Positions 37,245 to 48,380 of a DNA stretch of 64,000 bases are shown here, piece after piece (the stretch's first letter is position 1; each line of letters starts with the position of its first letter). A program made the translations under genes and the position numbers. The notes beneath the pieces were generated by a model, which searched no databases, had not been told where the DNA came from, and saw only the letters and a program-made list of their open reading frames with translations. This DNA is from Rallus limicola (lineage: Eukaryota; Chordata; Aves; Gruiformes; Rallidae), in assembly GCA_022605955.1 (NCBI GenBank), contig JAKCOZ010000012.1, positions 25,604,015-25,668,014 on the forward strand, written 5' to 3'.

Positions 37245-37534
37245 ACAATGGCAGGACAAGGGGGAATGGATTAAAGTTAAAGGAGGGAAGGGTTAGATGA
37301 GATATTAGGGGGAAGTTCTTTCCAGAGAGAGTGGTGAGGGGTTGGAACAGGCTGCCCAGAGAGGGGGTGGGTGCCCCATCCCTGGGGGTGTTCAAGGCCA
37401 TGTTGGCTGGGGCCCTGGGCAACCTTGTGTAGCTCCAGGCCTGGAGGTTGGTGTCCCTGCCTGTGGCAGGGGGGTTGGAGCTCTGTGATCCTTGGGGTCT
37501 CTTACAACCCAGACCAGGCTGGGATTCTATGATT
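37245..37534 (+). mobile_element. CR1 LINE 3' fragment, subfamily 'GTGTAGCTCC'
   Basis: The sequence has a sense ORF2 end ('ggcaggacaagggggaatgg', 'gagagtggtgaggggttgg'), the 3' UTR with 'gcaaccttgtgtagctcc', and the end 'gggattctatgatt'. It is closely similar to 44637-45129 and 28539-28742. It lies 171 bp downstream of the three-copy 20-bp tandem repeat at 37011-37072. Confidence 0.93.
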
Positions 37535-38292
37535 GGTATCTTTTATGGAAAATTCTATGAAAGTCATACAACAACCTTAGCAATATCATAAGGTTAAGCT
37601 TCCAAAATAACATCTTTGCCCCGTGTTCTAACTGGTTGATGTAAAAAGGGGGGGTGGTAAAGTATTAGAGCTGACAAAAATACCCCAAAGTTTTAAAAAA
37701 AGAGAAATTCCAACAAAAACACTCTACTTTGTGCTGCTCCTCATTGCTTGAGCAAAATTTGGGTTTATCCAATGCTTTATCTGATGCATCATTCCTCTGT
37801 GCAAATGGATCCACACACACAATTTCAAGAAAACTGCCTCAGCTATCAGTTCAGGAAAGCACTGTCTTGATGGTTAACAGAGGAAAACCTGTTCAAAATG
37901 GTTTAGATTGAAAAAAATCAGTTGAAATCCCTTTACTCACTGACTGCTGGGTACCTACACACACCCACTCACAAAGAACCGTGCGTGGGAAATGCCTGCT
38001 GCAAAGGCTGGTGAAGGATCTGCCCTTTCCATCCCTCTGGAGATGGGCTGGCCAGGATAGCTTCCTAACACCCCTTCTGCTGGCAAATCCAGGGAATAAC
38101 TTTTTCTTCCTTACTGCTGTCTAGAAAGGCAAGAAAATGAAATACCCAAAACTTCAAGTATCTGCATGTAATTAACCATGATTTTAAAACCAGAAGCCAA
38201 CACACAGTAATAAGCGTTCTTGAAGCTCTCTATAGCTTTCCATGGGAGGAGTTTAATGTCTCTTATGCTTTGTCCAAAAAAAAAAAGGTGGT

Positions 38293-38343
38293 TTTTTCCT
38301 ACAAGGATAATATGAAGTACTCATATTATCCTTGTAGGAAAAA
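38293..38343. repeat. Perfect 23-bp inverted repeat with 5-nt loop
   Basis: The arms 38293-38315 and 38321-38343 are exact reverse complements. The core is 'cctacaaggataatatga' / 'tcatattatccttgtagg' and the loop is AGTAC. The left arm is preceded by an A-run at 38276-38286. No mobile-element features are visible. It has the same arm length as the hairpin at 3852-3912 but an unrelated sequence. Confidence 0.95.
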
Positions 38344-38824
38344 GAATCATAAGGATTCTCCCAAAGAATCAGAGAGTAAAGGAAGTTTCCTGGTAATTAT
38401 GTTCTGTAGATTTCTTACTGGGGCAAGGAACGTTTTCAGCTGTTGGAGGAAATGTATCCATTTCATTATAATATATTTCACCCCTCATAAATATCAGGGG
38501 AAAAAGTGGGAATGATCTGAGAAACTGGTGCCAAACTCAACTGCTGTCTCCAGAGAGAAAATTCCCACCCAGAACAATGTGGGATTTGATTTCCTTGGAT
38601 ATATTTGTGGTGCCAAATTCCATTTATAAGCCTTAGCATTTTAATTTCTCCCAGGCTGCCTATCCTAAACAGCTGGACAGTCCTAGAAAGGTTTAAAGGC
38701 TTTAGTTTCAGCTTCACAGCCTCTGCTCCTCGGACTCAGGAGCAGGAGGACAGAGGTTTCCCAGCCCCTCTGTGAGGCTCTGACATCTGCTCCACAGCTT
38801 GAGGCCCTTCAGGTCCTTTCTTAC

Positions 38825-38886
38825 CTCTTTCCGGATGGCCGATGAACCATCTCCTCCCACACAGATGCATGCAAGAAGCAGTTTAC
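38825..38886 (-). other. Candidate internal exon C (unverified)
   Basis: On the minus strand the acceptor 'tattttatttttgcaaag' and the donor AAAGAG|GTAAGA enclose 62 nt, open from phase 1 to phase 0: KLLLACICVGGDGSSAIRKE. Two CpG sites (ATCGGCC, TCCGGA) lie in the last third. Joined to D, the split codon reads Gly. The peptide has a GGDG word also seen in lipid kinases, but the surrounding residues do not support that family, so no function is proposed. Confidence 0.22.
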
Positions 38887-40330
38887 CTTTGCAAAAATAA
38901 AATACAGAGTCACACACAAACCCTGGACTTAAGCACAACGTTGCATGTAAAATAAATTTATGAAAAATATTCTTCTGCAGAGCTGGCAAGGGAATGAGAA
39001 GGTTTGAAGAGCAAGCCCTGGGTCTAGAACTGTGTAAACAATGGATTGGTTTGGTACACTGCCCACTGTGACTTTTAGCAAGCATTTTGGTGAACATCCC
39101 TACCTCTCCAAGTTTGCCTTCTCTTGGAAAAAGATAAATAAATAAATGATCTCCTTTTCTTACAGACTTTGGTGGCAATGAGAGCACAGCATTGCCTCAC
39201 AATGCCACAAGGGATGCAGGACCACAGGAGCTGCTGCCAACATCTTCCCAGTCTCCTTTCTAAGCTTTAATAACCATCACAGTCTGCATATGAATTTTGA
39301 CTCCTTCATTTGATAGAGAAGACAGACATAAGTTAGGGAAGACAGACGATGAACCTTCTTCTGCCTTGATGACCTGGCAGTGGGGAAGGAGGCAGTGGAG
39401 AGGTGGTCCCAGGAAAAGGGCTGTGAAAGACTCCTACGATGCAAATAACCTGTACTGCTGGCAGCTGGAAGGAGTGGAGGAGATGTTTTGTTTTAAAATA
39501 ATCCTCAGTTTATAATACAAAACAACAGCTGCCAAAATAAAGGGGGTTTTATTGAGGGGCTTGGTGTGTTTCATTTTATGTGAGGTGTTGGTTTCTTTCT
39601 GCCCAGCTCTATGGAAATCATTCAATGTGACTCATAGGACACAGCTTCTGCTTACATCCAACAGCTACATCCATTAAAATTCAAAAGTTATTCATTCCTC
39701 TCACAGAGCTGTCCCTTCCCTCTGCAAGACAGCAGCTCTGCCCTGTGCAAGGGCATCTTCATCCATTCTGAAGGTGGTTATTTTTGACTACCAGATTTGA
39801 TAAATTACATATTAAATGTTCTTTAATGATTAGGGCATAAGACATGTAGGAAACAAACTCACCATGGTATTGACTGAGTAGGTTGTGTATGTAGTAGGTG
39901 CAGTACTCCACGGACACGTGTAGTCCACTGGTTACGTGGTTGAAGAATATATAAACTAAAACAAGACCAATGCTTTCTGAAAGTGGCTTTAGGTCATAAA
40001 AAGAAAGGCATCCTTATCAGAACTAACATCAAGAAAAAGATAGGGAGGAACTGAGTTATCTTTAGAGTGATAACAGCAATGGAAAACCATTATCTGCTGA
40101 ATTTCAAAACATGCACCAGGCGCTCTTCATGCACTGAAAAAGCCTCAGGCTCTCTTGAATATGCTGGGTTCATTCAGTCCTACATTGATCTCTGAGTGAG
40201 AGCTAAAATTAGGCCCTTTTATTGCTATTATTTTAATTAAGTTGTCGACAGTTTCAGTTGTGATAGAAATAGGTGTGCAGTAGCATGGTGTTTCCACGCT
40301 GTCTACTTGTTTCCCTCCCAACAGGTTCTT

Positions 40331-40363
40331 CTTTAACCCTACTGCCCACAGGTAGGGTTAAAG
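40331..40363. repeat. Perfect 12-bp inverted repeat, 9-nt loop
   Basis: The arms are ctttaaccctac (40331-40342) and gtagggttaaag (40352-40363), with the loop tgcccacag. The arms contain single telomere-like TTAACCCT words, but there is no tandem telomeric array. Confidence 0.85.
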
Positions 40364-41252
40364 GTAGTGCTGCACAAAGGTATGCAGAAACATCTCCTGG
40401 TCCAGAAAACTCTCCCTGCTACCTTACAATGGGGGATCTTGACAAAGAGTCCTGTTTTAATGGTTATCACTGCAATAACCTCAGTTCCCACTTCCTTTTT
40501 ATTCCTCCTCCCTCAGCCTTCTCCTTCCTCCCTTCCAGGCTTACCTATCTTTCCCCATCTTCTAGGAGCATCTCTATAATCCATCCTAAAAACTTTTTTC
40601 TCCAGGTTATTATTTGTGCAGGACCTGTCTGAGTTGAGTTTCAACCTCCTCCTTACTATTGACAGTTTTGATGACAGCTTCCAGTCCTACTACATTATTG
40701 CATTGTCCCAAATTACATCTTCCACCTGCAGCAATCTCCAGAAGAATTTTCATTCCCAACCTCTTCTAAATGTTGCCCAAAACAAGTAAATGAAAAGCCT
40801 GGTGGTTGACCTAATTGGCAGCTCTTAGGTTGTCACTCAGCTCCACTAGTCATTAAGCTACAGGGCATCATTTCCTGTTAATTAATTGGCTCAATTACAG
40901 TATTTTTTCACCCAAGCTTCCTTCCTCTGCATTACAACCAAGTGAAATACACAGACTCAAACACAGACTCTTGGCCAAATCATGATCATCAGTTTAGTTC
41001 TCTTTACAGCCTCTTCTTGCTCATGGAGGTCTGGTCCTCAACACGTGGTTTCCTTCCATATGGCTTGCAGAAACCTCAGGGGAGTAGTGCATGCACAACT
41101 GCTTGGTCAACACATTTGCTGCTTCCATCACGGTGGCCCAAAGCACTGATTCATCATGAAATTAGACAAGCAAAGAAGCAGCCAGCCAAGAAACAAAACA
41201 GCAGAGGAAGAAACCCCAGAAGGCTATTAAGGAAACTATATTTAAGACCTAC

Positions 41253-41300
41253 CTTGATCTTGTTTCTTAGTTTTGATGTCCAGAAGAGCCAGGTTGTGAC
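41253..41300 (-). other. Candidate internal exon D (unverified)
   Basis: On the minus strand the acceptor 'taattttttttatgtag' and the donor GATCAAG|GTAGGT enclose 48 nt, open in phase 1 to phase 1, giving HNLALLDIKTKKQDQ. The acceptor tract is good. The short length makes an open frame unremarkable. It is phase-compatible with J upstream and C downstream. Confidence 0.18.
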
Positions 41301-41447
41301 CTACATAAAAAAAATTAATGTTATCAATGGTGCTGAGACAACAAATGTTTAAAAACTCCTTGGGTAAAGCTTTTCCAAGGGCTACTGAGATCTCTTCACT
41401 TTGCACATACAGGCTTGATTTGTCTGCCTTCCCTGATGCCCTCTTAC

Positions 41448-41474
41448 CTCCACCTTCAATCAAAAGCCCAAGAG
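41448..41474 (-). other. Candidate 27-nt micro-exon (unverified)
   Basis: On the minus strand the acceptor 'ttaggcctgcctcagcag' and the donor GGTGGAG|GTAAGA enclose 27 nt, open in phase 1 to phase 1 (LGLLIEGG plus flanking split codons). It lies 147 bp upstream of the next phase-1 candidate at 41253-41300. Micro-exons are easy to find by chance. Confidence 0.13.
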
Positions 41475-42341
41475 CTGCTGAGGCAGGCCTAAAACTAGGC
41501 TGCAATTAAATCTGGATGATGCTCTATTCACACACTACTCTTCCAGACAAAGAATAGGCTGCTGCATACCACAACCCATACTCTGGAGAATTAATTCCTG
41601 AGAGGAAATAACTCATCACTGAATCAGGGTAAGAAAAGATTCTTATTCTTTGCTGTGGCAACAGGTGAAGGAAGGATTATGGAAGAAATAGAAAAGGCAG
41701 CAGCCTGGTTTGAAGATTGAAGGTAAGAAATATGAGAAAAATCCAAAGTTTTCAGTCACATGCAGTAGTGACAAGAAACCAGCTCTCCAAGTAGCTCTTC
41801 TCTGAAGCTCAGAGATGCTCAGGCCACTATTGTTTTGTCCTGAATTACACTAGCTAAAGGCACATAAAGCACTTTTTTTAACCTCTGTGCTGTTGCTTTT
41901 GTGATCAGTCTGTGGGTGAACTCAAATCACAGTGAAGGTGGCCACTAGGCAGGCAGGCACTCTGGAGAGACCATAGCTTCCACATCATAGCCATGTTGGA
42001 GATCACCTTTCCTAGCCCTCCACTAGCAGCCAGGCTTTTTAAGCCCACCACCTCATTGGTGCTCTACTCAGCAAGAAAAAGCACCAGCAGTATGGGACAG
42101 ACACGTGCTCTCTTATCTGGGTGTGATGGGAGCAGCAAGAGAAACCTCCAAACCCAACCAAACAAGACAAACAGGCACCTTTGGGAGGCTTCATGTTCCC
42201 TAAGCACGGAGCTGGCTGGATACAGGGAGGGCGACTGCATCTAAGCCAGGCAGGGAGCACAGGGTCACGTTTCTTTATGTCCTTCTCTTCTTTTACATGC
42301 TTATCCCCAACTTGGCAAAAATCAAGCTTCAGGTAAGTCTC

Positions 42342-42441
42342 NNNNNNNNNNNNNNNNNNNNNNNNNNNNNNNNNNNNNNNNNNNNNNNNNNNNNNNNNNN
42401 NNNNNNNNNNNNNNNNNNNNNNNNNNNNNNNNNNNNNNNNN
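42342..42441. other. Assembly gap of 100 N
   Basis: Exactly 100 N, the usual placeholder for a gap of unknown size. It is followed at once by a polypurine tract, and the missing sequence may be more of the same tract. The open frames running across it are meaningless. Confidence 0.98.
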
Positions 42442-42560
42442 AAAAGAAAAAGGAAAAGAAAAAGAAAAAGGAAAAGGAAAAGAAAAAGGAAAAGGAAAAG
42501 AAAAAGAATAAGGAAAAGAAAAAGAATAAAGAAAAGAAAAAGAATAAGGAAAAAAAAAGA
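42442..42560. repeat. Polypurine low-complexity tract, (AAAAGG/AAAAAG)n
   Basis: About 118 bases of A and G, with a few T in 'aagaataagg'. The units are aaaaagg / aaaag. It borders the assembly gap, so the true array is probably longer. Such tracts can form triplex DNA and often stop sequencing or assembly. Confidence 0.95.
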
Positions 42561-44636
42561 GACACAGCCCATGAGTAGCATTAGCCCATTTGTTGCTTTC
42601 CCTCAGAAGCCAACCCCAAGCCCATCTATCTTTTGTTCACTTGCTGTGCAGCTCCAATCTGGTTTTGATCAAGTACTTTCTGTGCTTGATCTTAGTGTGC
42701 ATTTTAAAACAATTTGCCTTTTTTGGGTTGGGGTTTTTTGGTTTTTTTTGGTTTTTTTATACTATATCATTTAACTCAAAAACTTCATACATCAGGAGCG
42801 AACGCAGCTGATCACTGCTCTTACTTTTATGGCAGAAACAAAGCGCTGGGTCAAGGGTATGTCTGCATTAATGGATAGCACAGACTTTAATCCCAGATGA
42901 CAAATGTATCTGAAATGCTATTCCAAGGCATTTTCAAGGATTGCACTGAGAGCAGTCGCCTTGAAGATGGCAGAAGGAACCGCACATGCACAGACACGCA
43001 CTGGCACAACGTGCCCAGCCTGGCTTGCGAGCAGCGTTAATAACCGTCAGCCCTAACGCAGATGAATATGGATCAGGCAGCAGGAAAATGCCATGTTTGC
43101 AACAAATCTCCCCTAAAAACCACGTAGGTAGCTGCAAAAAAAAAAAAGTCAGGACTGCCGAGTTTATTTACGCTTCACAACACAAAGTGTGTGATCAGGA
43201 ATCACGGCACCGTGGAGCTGCAGGCAGTCTTAGCCCCAGCAGCACAACCTTAGCTTTTTTCCCCCCCATTCTACATTTTTTTTAAAATATTTCTACAGAT
43301 AGGTTCAACAAACCCTCACATACTTCCAGTCATCTGTCACGTTAGGGTATTATTCAGCATTTTGATGGGCAGCGACCGCGAAGTGCTACTGCTGCATCCA
43401 TGACGCAGTTGCCTCTCCTCCAGCTGGAGCTGCTGGGTGCTGCCATCAATTCCAATGAATGATGCTAATGTACATGAGAGCTGGCTAAGTCAATTGGAAG
43501 AAAAGAGCATCGCTGATATAACTCAATCTGCATGAACCACCTTTTCTGGACAGGCAACATACCCACTTGTAGTTAATTATGACATCTTCAGCAATACCTT
43601 CATTGATTTGAAGGAGGGCATTATACATTTTTTTGGGGGAGGGGGGGTGCCTCAATCAATTGTTCTCCATTCAGTACATTTAACTGCTGCATTCTGCAGC
43701 AGTGTTTTGTACAGCTATTTTGTCGTTCACAGAAAACTGGTCCTTGAGAGAAAAAAAAAAACCCACCTCAGACTCCAATTTGTTTCAAGTCATTAGAGCA
43801 AAATCTTTCGAACGGACAATGTGATTTATAAAGTCAGAGAGATGCTTTTATGAACTCCTTATGAATTCTAAGCCTTCAATATTTGCTATAGCTCTTTATT
43901 CATTTGGGCTCTGAAAAGAAAGCAAAAAAAAATATATATATATATAATAAAAAGCTCACTGCTGAATAAAGAGGAGAGTGATTCTCAGATTTCAAACAAT
44001 AAGCACGTCAAATTAAAAAAAAAAATCAAAAAATCATTTATTTCAGTGCCTCATGCTGCTTAGTCACAAATGCACACAATTGTCTAGCCAGGCTTTTCAG
44101 GCTGCACACAGCTATTCCCTGTCTTTGAGGCATAAATTGAAAGTGAGCAACTCTGACAGAGAGCTGAGAGGAATGTACAGACTCTGAAGTGGAACTAAAC
44201 CAGCAAACTGCACGTTATTCTTCACGACCCCCCTTCTCAAACGCACGCAGAGCTGGCATTCAGCTACCTCCATGCTCTTCTTAGAGAGGCCAAATCCTTC
44301 ACCCAGCTGGGTATACAAAGGAAAGGAGTGAGTCCCACCTGTATCCAAACAGCAACACCCCTCTGAAAGCAGAGCACCCAGCAGCCCAGATGCTGTAGCG
44401 ACAGGAAACCAGCCACTTAATTGTGCTGACACTTGTCCTTCGGCACAAAGCTCGAGGAGCAGCAGCTCCCTGGTGCCCAGGGATGTGCCACCCTGCAAAG
44501 ATAACTCTGCTGTCCCACCAGCCCCAGGCAGATATCCCAGCATCCTTAACCCTCTGCAGCCATCCCCACCAGTGTAACAGGCAATCTCCCAGCATGTGCA
44601 GCGTGCATATTGCTCCAGATCAGGAGCCCCTAATAT
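42561..44636. other. Unique sequence right of the gap
   Basis: The stretch holds T/G-rich words (42718-42758), a TA run (43932-43947) and the possible conserved element at 43335-43560. A GC-richer part (44210-44640) carries a 188-codon minus-strand open frame that runs into the neighbouring CR1 and shows no domain. Confidence 0.5.
43335..43560. other. Possible conserved non-coding element
   Basis: Unique sequence with retained CpG sites (gcagcgaccgcgaag, catgacgcag) and regulatory-looking words (gatgctaatgtacatgag, agtcaattgg). Retained CpGs in non-coding bird DNA can point to constraint. There is no direct proof here. Confidence 0.22.
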
Positions 44637-45129
44637 AAGAAAGATGTGGAACAGTTGGAGAGGGGTCAGAGGAGCCACGAGGATACTCAGAGGGCTGGAG
44701 CAGCTCCCCTATGGAGAGAGAATGAGGGAGCTGGGCTGTGTCAGCCTGGAGAAGAGAAGGCTGTGGGGGGACCTCATTGCAGCCTGCCAGTCCCTGAAGG
44801 GAGCAGAGGAACAGGAGGGGAATCAGCTTGTTCAAGGGCAGAGCCTGGCAGGACAAGGGGGATGGAGTGAAGCTAAAGGAAGGAAGGTTCAGATTAGATA
44901 TTAGGGGGAAGTTTTTCACAGAGAGAGTGGTGAGGGGCTGGAACAGGCTGCCCAGAGAGGGGGTGGGTGCCCCATCCCTGGGGGTGTTCAAGGCCAGGTT
45001 GGCTGTGGCCCTGGGCAACCTTGTGTAGCTCCAGGCCTGGAGGTTGGTGTCCCTGCCTGTGGCAGGGGGGTTGGAGCTTTGTGACCCTTGGGGTCCCTTC
45101 CAACCCAGGCCAGTCTGGGATTCTGTGAC
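44637..45129 (+). mobile_element. CR1 LINE fragment with ORF2 C-terminus, subfamily 'GTGTAGCTCC'
   Basis: This sense copy of about 490 bp encodes part of the ORF2 C-terminus in two frames. Near 44690-44760 it gives 'GLEQLPYGERMRELG', and near 44885-45028 it gives 'FFTERVVRGWNRLPRE', ending at a natural-looking stop after 'ALGNLV'. A frameshift falls near 44830-44880. The 3' UTR follows with the subfamily word 'cttgtgtagctccaggcc' and the end 'gggattctgtga'. Confidence 0.94.
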
Positions 45130-46352
45130 ACCCTATGCTAGAGCCTTGGAGCATGGGGAAAAACGCTGAGGAGGCTGAGTAAAGGCTCTTACCACTTCTG
45201 TCTGTGTTACCAATGTTTTCCACACCGGAGGAGATAAAATGATATGAAAAAGCAGAAACAAAGGAAAGGATGGAAAGGAATGTGAAGCCAAAAACCTCAT
45301 GGGCTTTTAAACACAAGCTCTGCATTTCAGTACATCACAGCCAAGGTTTTCAAACACTGAGCGTCTCTGAAAGGCTTAACCACAGCCACCTTCTCTGGGA
45401 CAGGTAGCACAGTCACACAGCATGTTCTGCCACTCACACCCACGTATTCCAGCTTTGCAGATCCAAACACCCCAACTGCAGCCCAATATTTCTCCAGAGG
45501 CCGGCAACAACGTGCTAAGTTGTCACAGAGATGCTGTTCATTCCACCCTTCCCAGCTCCTGGACAGGCAGTACTGCTGCTGTGTGAGTCTAAGAGCTCCA
45601 AACCCAGCTGGTTCCTTGCTGGCTACCTTTTCTTCTTTCCTATTTCTCCCCTTTCATTTGCCAGGTAACTCCTACTCACCCACTTTTTCTTCCATCCAGA
45701 GTCATAACTTTTTCTAGCATTTTGTATCTAAGCTATTTTAATCTAATCTTTCATGGGACTGCTGGCTCAGAGAGATGGCTTTCCTTTCAGACCTCATTTA
45801 TCATGTTACCATAGGGCAGTATTACTTGATTACTGGTAAGGATTCAAATTTTCTCTTTATTGTTATAAAAATCTATTATGAACCTCTAGACTCTCCTGTA
45901 TTGTGCAAAGTTAAATAATTATAAAATGCACCCACTCTCTTTAATACCAATAATTTGTCATCTACAGAGATTTTTTTTCTTCTTTTAGGTATAATAGTAG
46001 TCTAGCTCATTAACTTCATATTAAATACAGCAATTTTGCTGTGGCCAAGCCAAATATTTCTAATATTAACAACAGAGTTTAGATCAAATGACTTTCAAAG
46101 GTGCACATGCAACCATCTCTGTGTGCTTGTGCAATGATAATTAATTACCTTGAAGTCTTTAACTCCAGTCTTGCACTTCCAACAGGGCTTCAGTATTTCT
46201 GATGACCACTCTAAGAGTTTTCTTTCCTATGTTTCATAATCTAGTCTGGCATTACACCACTGCTGCCTTGGAGGATGGAGGAAGGAGATGTGTGCCTGGG
46301 AGTACATTCACCTCTCAGCAGCAAGTTGTGAGGTGGAAATAGAATTCATAGA

Positions 46353-46945
46353 TTTCATAGAATCATAGGGGTTGGAAGGGACCTTGAGAGATCATAAGGT
46401 CCAACCCCCTGCCAAAGCAGCTCCCTAGGACAGGGCACACAGGTCGGTGCCCAGACAGGGCTGGAATCTCTCCAGAGAAGGAGACTCCACACCCCCTGGG
46501 CAGCCTGGCCCAGGGCTCCCTTACCCTCACTGGGGAAAAGTTCTTTCCCATGTTGGAGTGGAACTCCCTGTGCTCCAACTTGCAGCCATTGCCCCTTGTC
46601 CTGTCCCCACAGACACTGAAAAGGGGCTGGCCGTTTCCCCCTGCAGCCCATACTTAAGATAATTATAGACATTAATTAGGTCCCCCCCTTAGTCTTCTCT
46701 TCTCAAGACTGAACAGTCCCAGCTCCCTCAGCCTTTCCTCACAGGGGAGATGCTCCAGGCCCTTCAGCATCTCCAGAGCCTCCTCTGGACTCTCTCCAGG
46801 AGATCCCTGTCCTTTTGATCCCAGGGAGCCCAGCACTGGACAAAATACTCCAGGTGGGGCCTGAGCAGGGCAGAGCAGAGGGGGAGGATCCCCTCCTGTG
46901 ACCTACTGGCCACACTCCTCCTGATGCCCCCCAGGATCCCCTTGG
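46353..46945 (-). mobile_element. CR1 LINE fragment with ORF2 C-terminus, subfamily 'AAAGCAGCTCCCC'
   Basis: This inverted CR1 begins at 'tttcatagaatcatagg' and runs through 'ccccctgccaaagcagctcc' to the ORF2 region encoding, on the minus strand, '[15 protein letters not shown]'. It is nearly the same length as, and closely similar to, 33971-34566. Its 3' UTR has its own variant ('ctaggacagggcacacaggt') where the sisters have 'ccagctcatattgcacag'. Confidence 0.93.
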
Positions 46946-47587
46946 CTCTCAAATAGGTTAAGAGCCTTGCTGCGTTCACATGGGGAGCCAGGAAGAAACA
47001 CAGTGGTACTGTGGTACCACAACAGTGGTACTTCAGATGCTAACACAGGGGAGGGAAAAATAAATGGAAAGGATACAGCTGCACACAGGCACAGGAAAAG
47101 CTGTTCCCTGCTGATTGCAAGGGGCAGGGATGGATGCATGGCAGCTCCCAGGCAGAGAAATGTCCTCCACACCTCCCCGCTTGGCACATTGCATCCTCTG
47201 GGACATGACAACAGGGCAGAAGGCCATCTTCTCATCTTAAAGCTCTTGCCTTCCTTTTCTAGGCAAAGTTAGAGGCCTGTACGTGTGAGCTGGCATTGCT
47301 TCAGCTCTTCCTCACTTGGCAGTGCCTTGGAGATCCGAGCTTGGAAACCAGCAGGCACGGTCAGCAGCTCTGTCCCTCTTCAGAGAAGTTGTGTGCAAAC
47401 CCAACAGCAGCAGCACACCTCCTTCTACACCACACACACAGAGGAAGGCTTCAGGCTTTTTAAGACACAAGTTATCACATTGTGAAGCCAATAGAGCAAC
47501 TACACATTTATCAAGAAATACATATTCTTAAAGATTATTTTTTTTCTTCACAGACTCATACACAGGTAAAACCAGGACACTTCCCTG

Positions 47588-48380
47588 ATCCATGGGCAGA
47601 GGCCAACTTGATGGGGTTCAACAAAGCCAAGTGCTGGGTCCTGCACTTTGGTCACAATAACCCCAGGCAGCGCTACTAGGCAGAGCAGCTGGAAAGCTGC
47701 CTGGAGGAGAAGGACCTGGGGGTGTTAGTGGGCAGCCAGCTGAACATGGGCCAGCAGCGTGCCCAGGTGGTCAAGAAGGTCAATGGCATCCTAGCTTTTA
47801 TCAGGAATAGCATGACCAGCAGCAGCAGGGAAGTGATGGTTCTGTTATCCTCAGCACTGGTGAGGCTGCACCTCAAGTGCTGTGTCCAGTTTTGGGCCCC
47901 TCACTACAGGAAGGATGTTGAGATGCTGGAGTGTATCCAGAGGAGAGCAGTGAATCTGGTGAAGGGTTTGGAACACAAGTCCTGTGAGGAGCAGCTGAGG
48001 GAGCTCGGGCTGTTTAGTGTTGAGAGAAGGAGGCTAGGGGAGACCTTAGAGCTCTCTACAGCTACCTGCAAGGTGGTTGCAGAGATGATGGGGTTGGTCT
48101 CGTCTCTCGGGTGACAAGGAATAGGATGAGAGGGAATGGCTTGAAATTGCACCAGGGGAGATTTTGATTAGATAACAGGAAGAATTTCTTTACTGAAAGG
48201 GCTGTCAGGCATTGGAACTGGCTGCCCAGGGAAATGGTGGAGTCACCATCCCTGGAGGGATTTGAAAGGTGTATAGATGAAGTCCTTAAGGACATGGTCT
48301 AGAGGTGGACTGGTCAGGGTTAGGCTATGGTTGGACTCAATCTAAAGGGTCTCTTCCAACCTAGGCAATTCTATGATTCT
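47588..48380 (+). mobile_element. CR1 LINE, 5'-truncated, with about 710 bp of ORF2
   Basis: The clearest coding CR1 relic in the window. The element starts abruptly at about 47588 inside ORF2. It runs to the ORF2 stop at 48300-48302 and ends after a short 3' UTR with 'ctcttccaacctaggcaatt' and 'ctatgattct'. The 5' truncation is typical of target-primed reverse transcription that stopped early. Confidence 0.94.
47590..48302 (+). pseudogene. CR1 ORF2 C-terminal third, inactivated
   Basis: The frame starts within ORF2 at about '[14 protein letters not shown]' and passes an in-frame TAG at 47677-47679. It continues as '[15 protein letters not shown]', '[16 protein letters not shown]' and '[16 protein letters not shown]', up to a TGA at 48112-48114. 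A frameshift near 48100 moves the reading to a neighbouring frame. That frame has another stop at about 48168, then '[18 protein letters not shown]' and the terminal 'LKDMV' before the stop at 48302. The family protein is an endonuclease-reverse transcriptase. The endonuclease and the catalytic YADD-type motif are absent here, so no activity is possible. Confidence 0.88.

Larger units (their letters stand above)
37535..42341. other. Unique sequence left of the assembly gap
   Basis: The stretch holds two hairpins (38293-38343 and 40331-40363) and three exon candidates on the minus strand (38825-38886, 41253-41300, 41448-41474). It is otherwise AT-rich, with no mobile element recognised. Confidence 0.55.

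Noticed and set aside
40331..40363. Telomere-like TTAACCCT words as an interstitial telomeric site
   Set aside because: Only single copies in the hairpin arms, with no tandem array.
42039..42581. Minus-strand open frame of 180 codons and plus-strand frame of 93 codons
   Set aside because: They run through the 100-N gap and the purine tract, and the apparent Lys/Glu or Phe/Leu repeats are low-complexity translation.
44112..44678. 188-codon minus-strand open frame
   Set aside because: The right end falls in a CR1, the rest has no domain or splice support, and GC-richer composition alone can keep a frame open this long.
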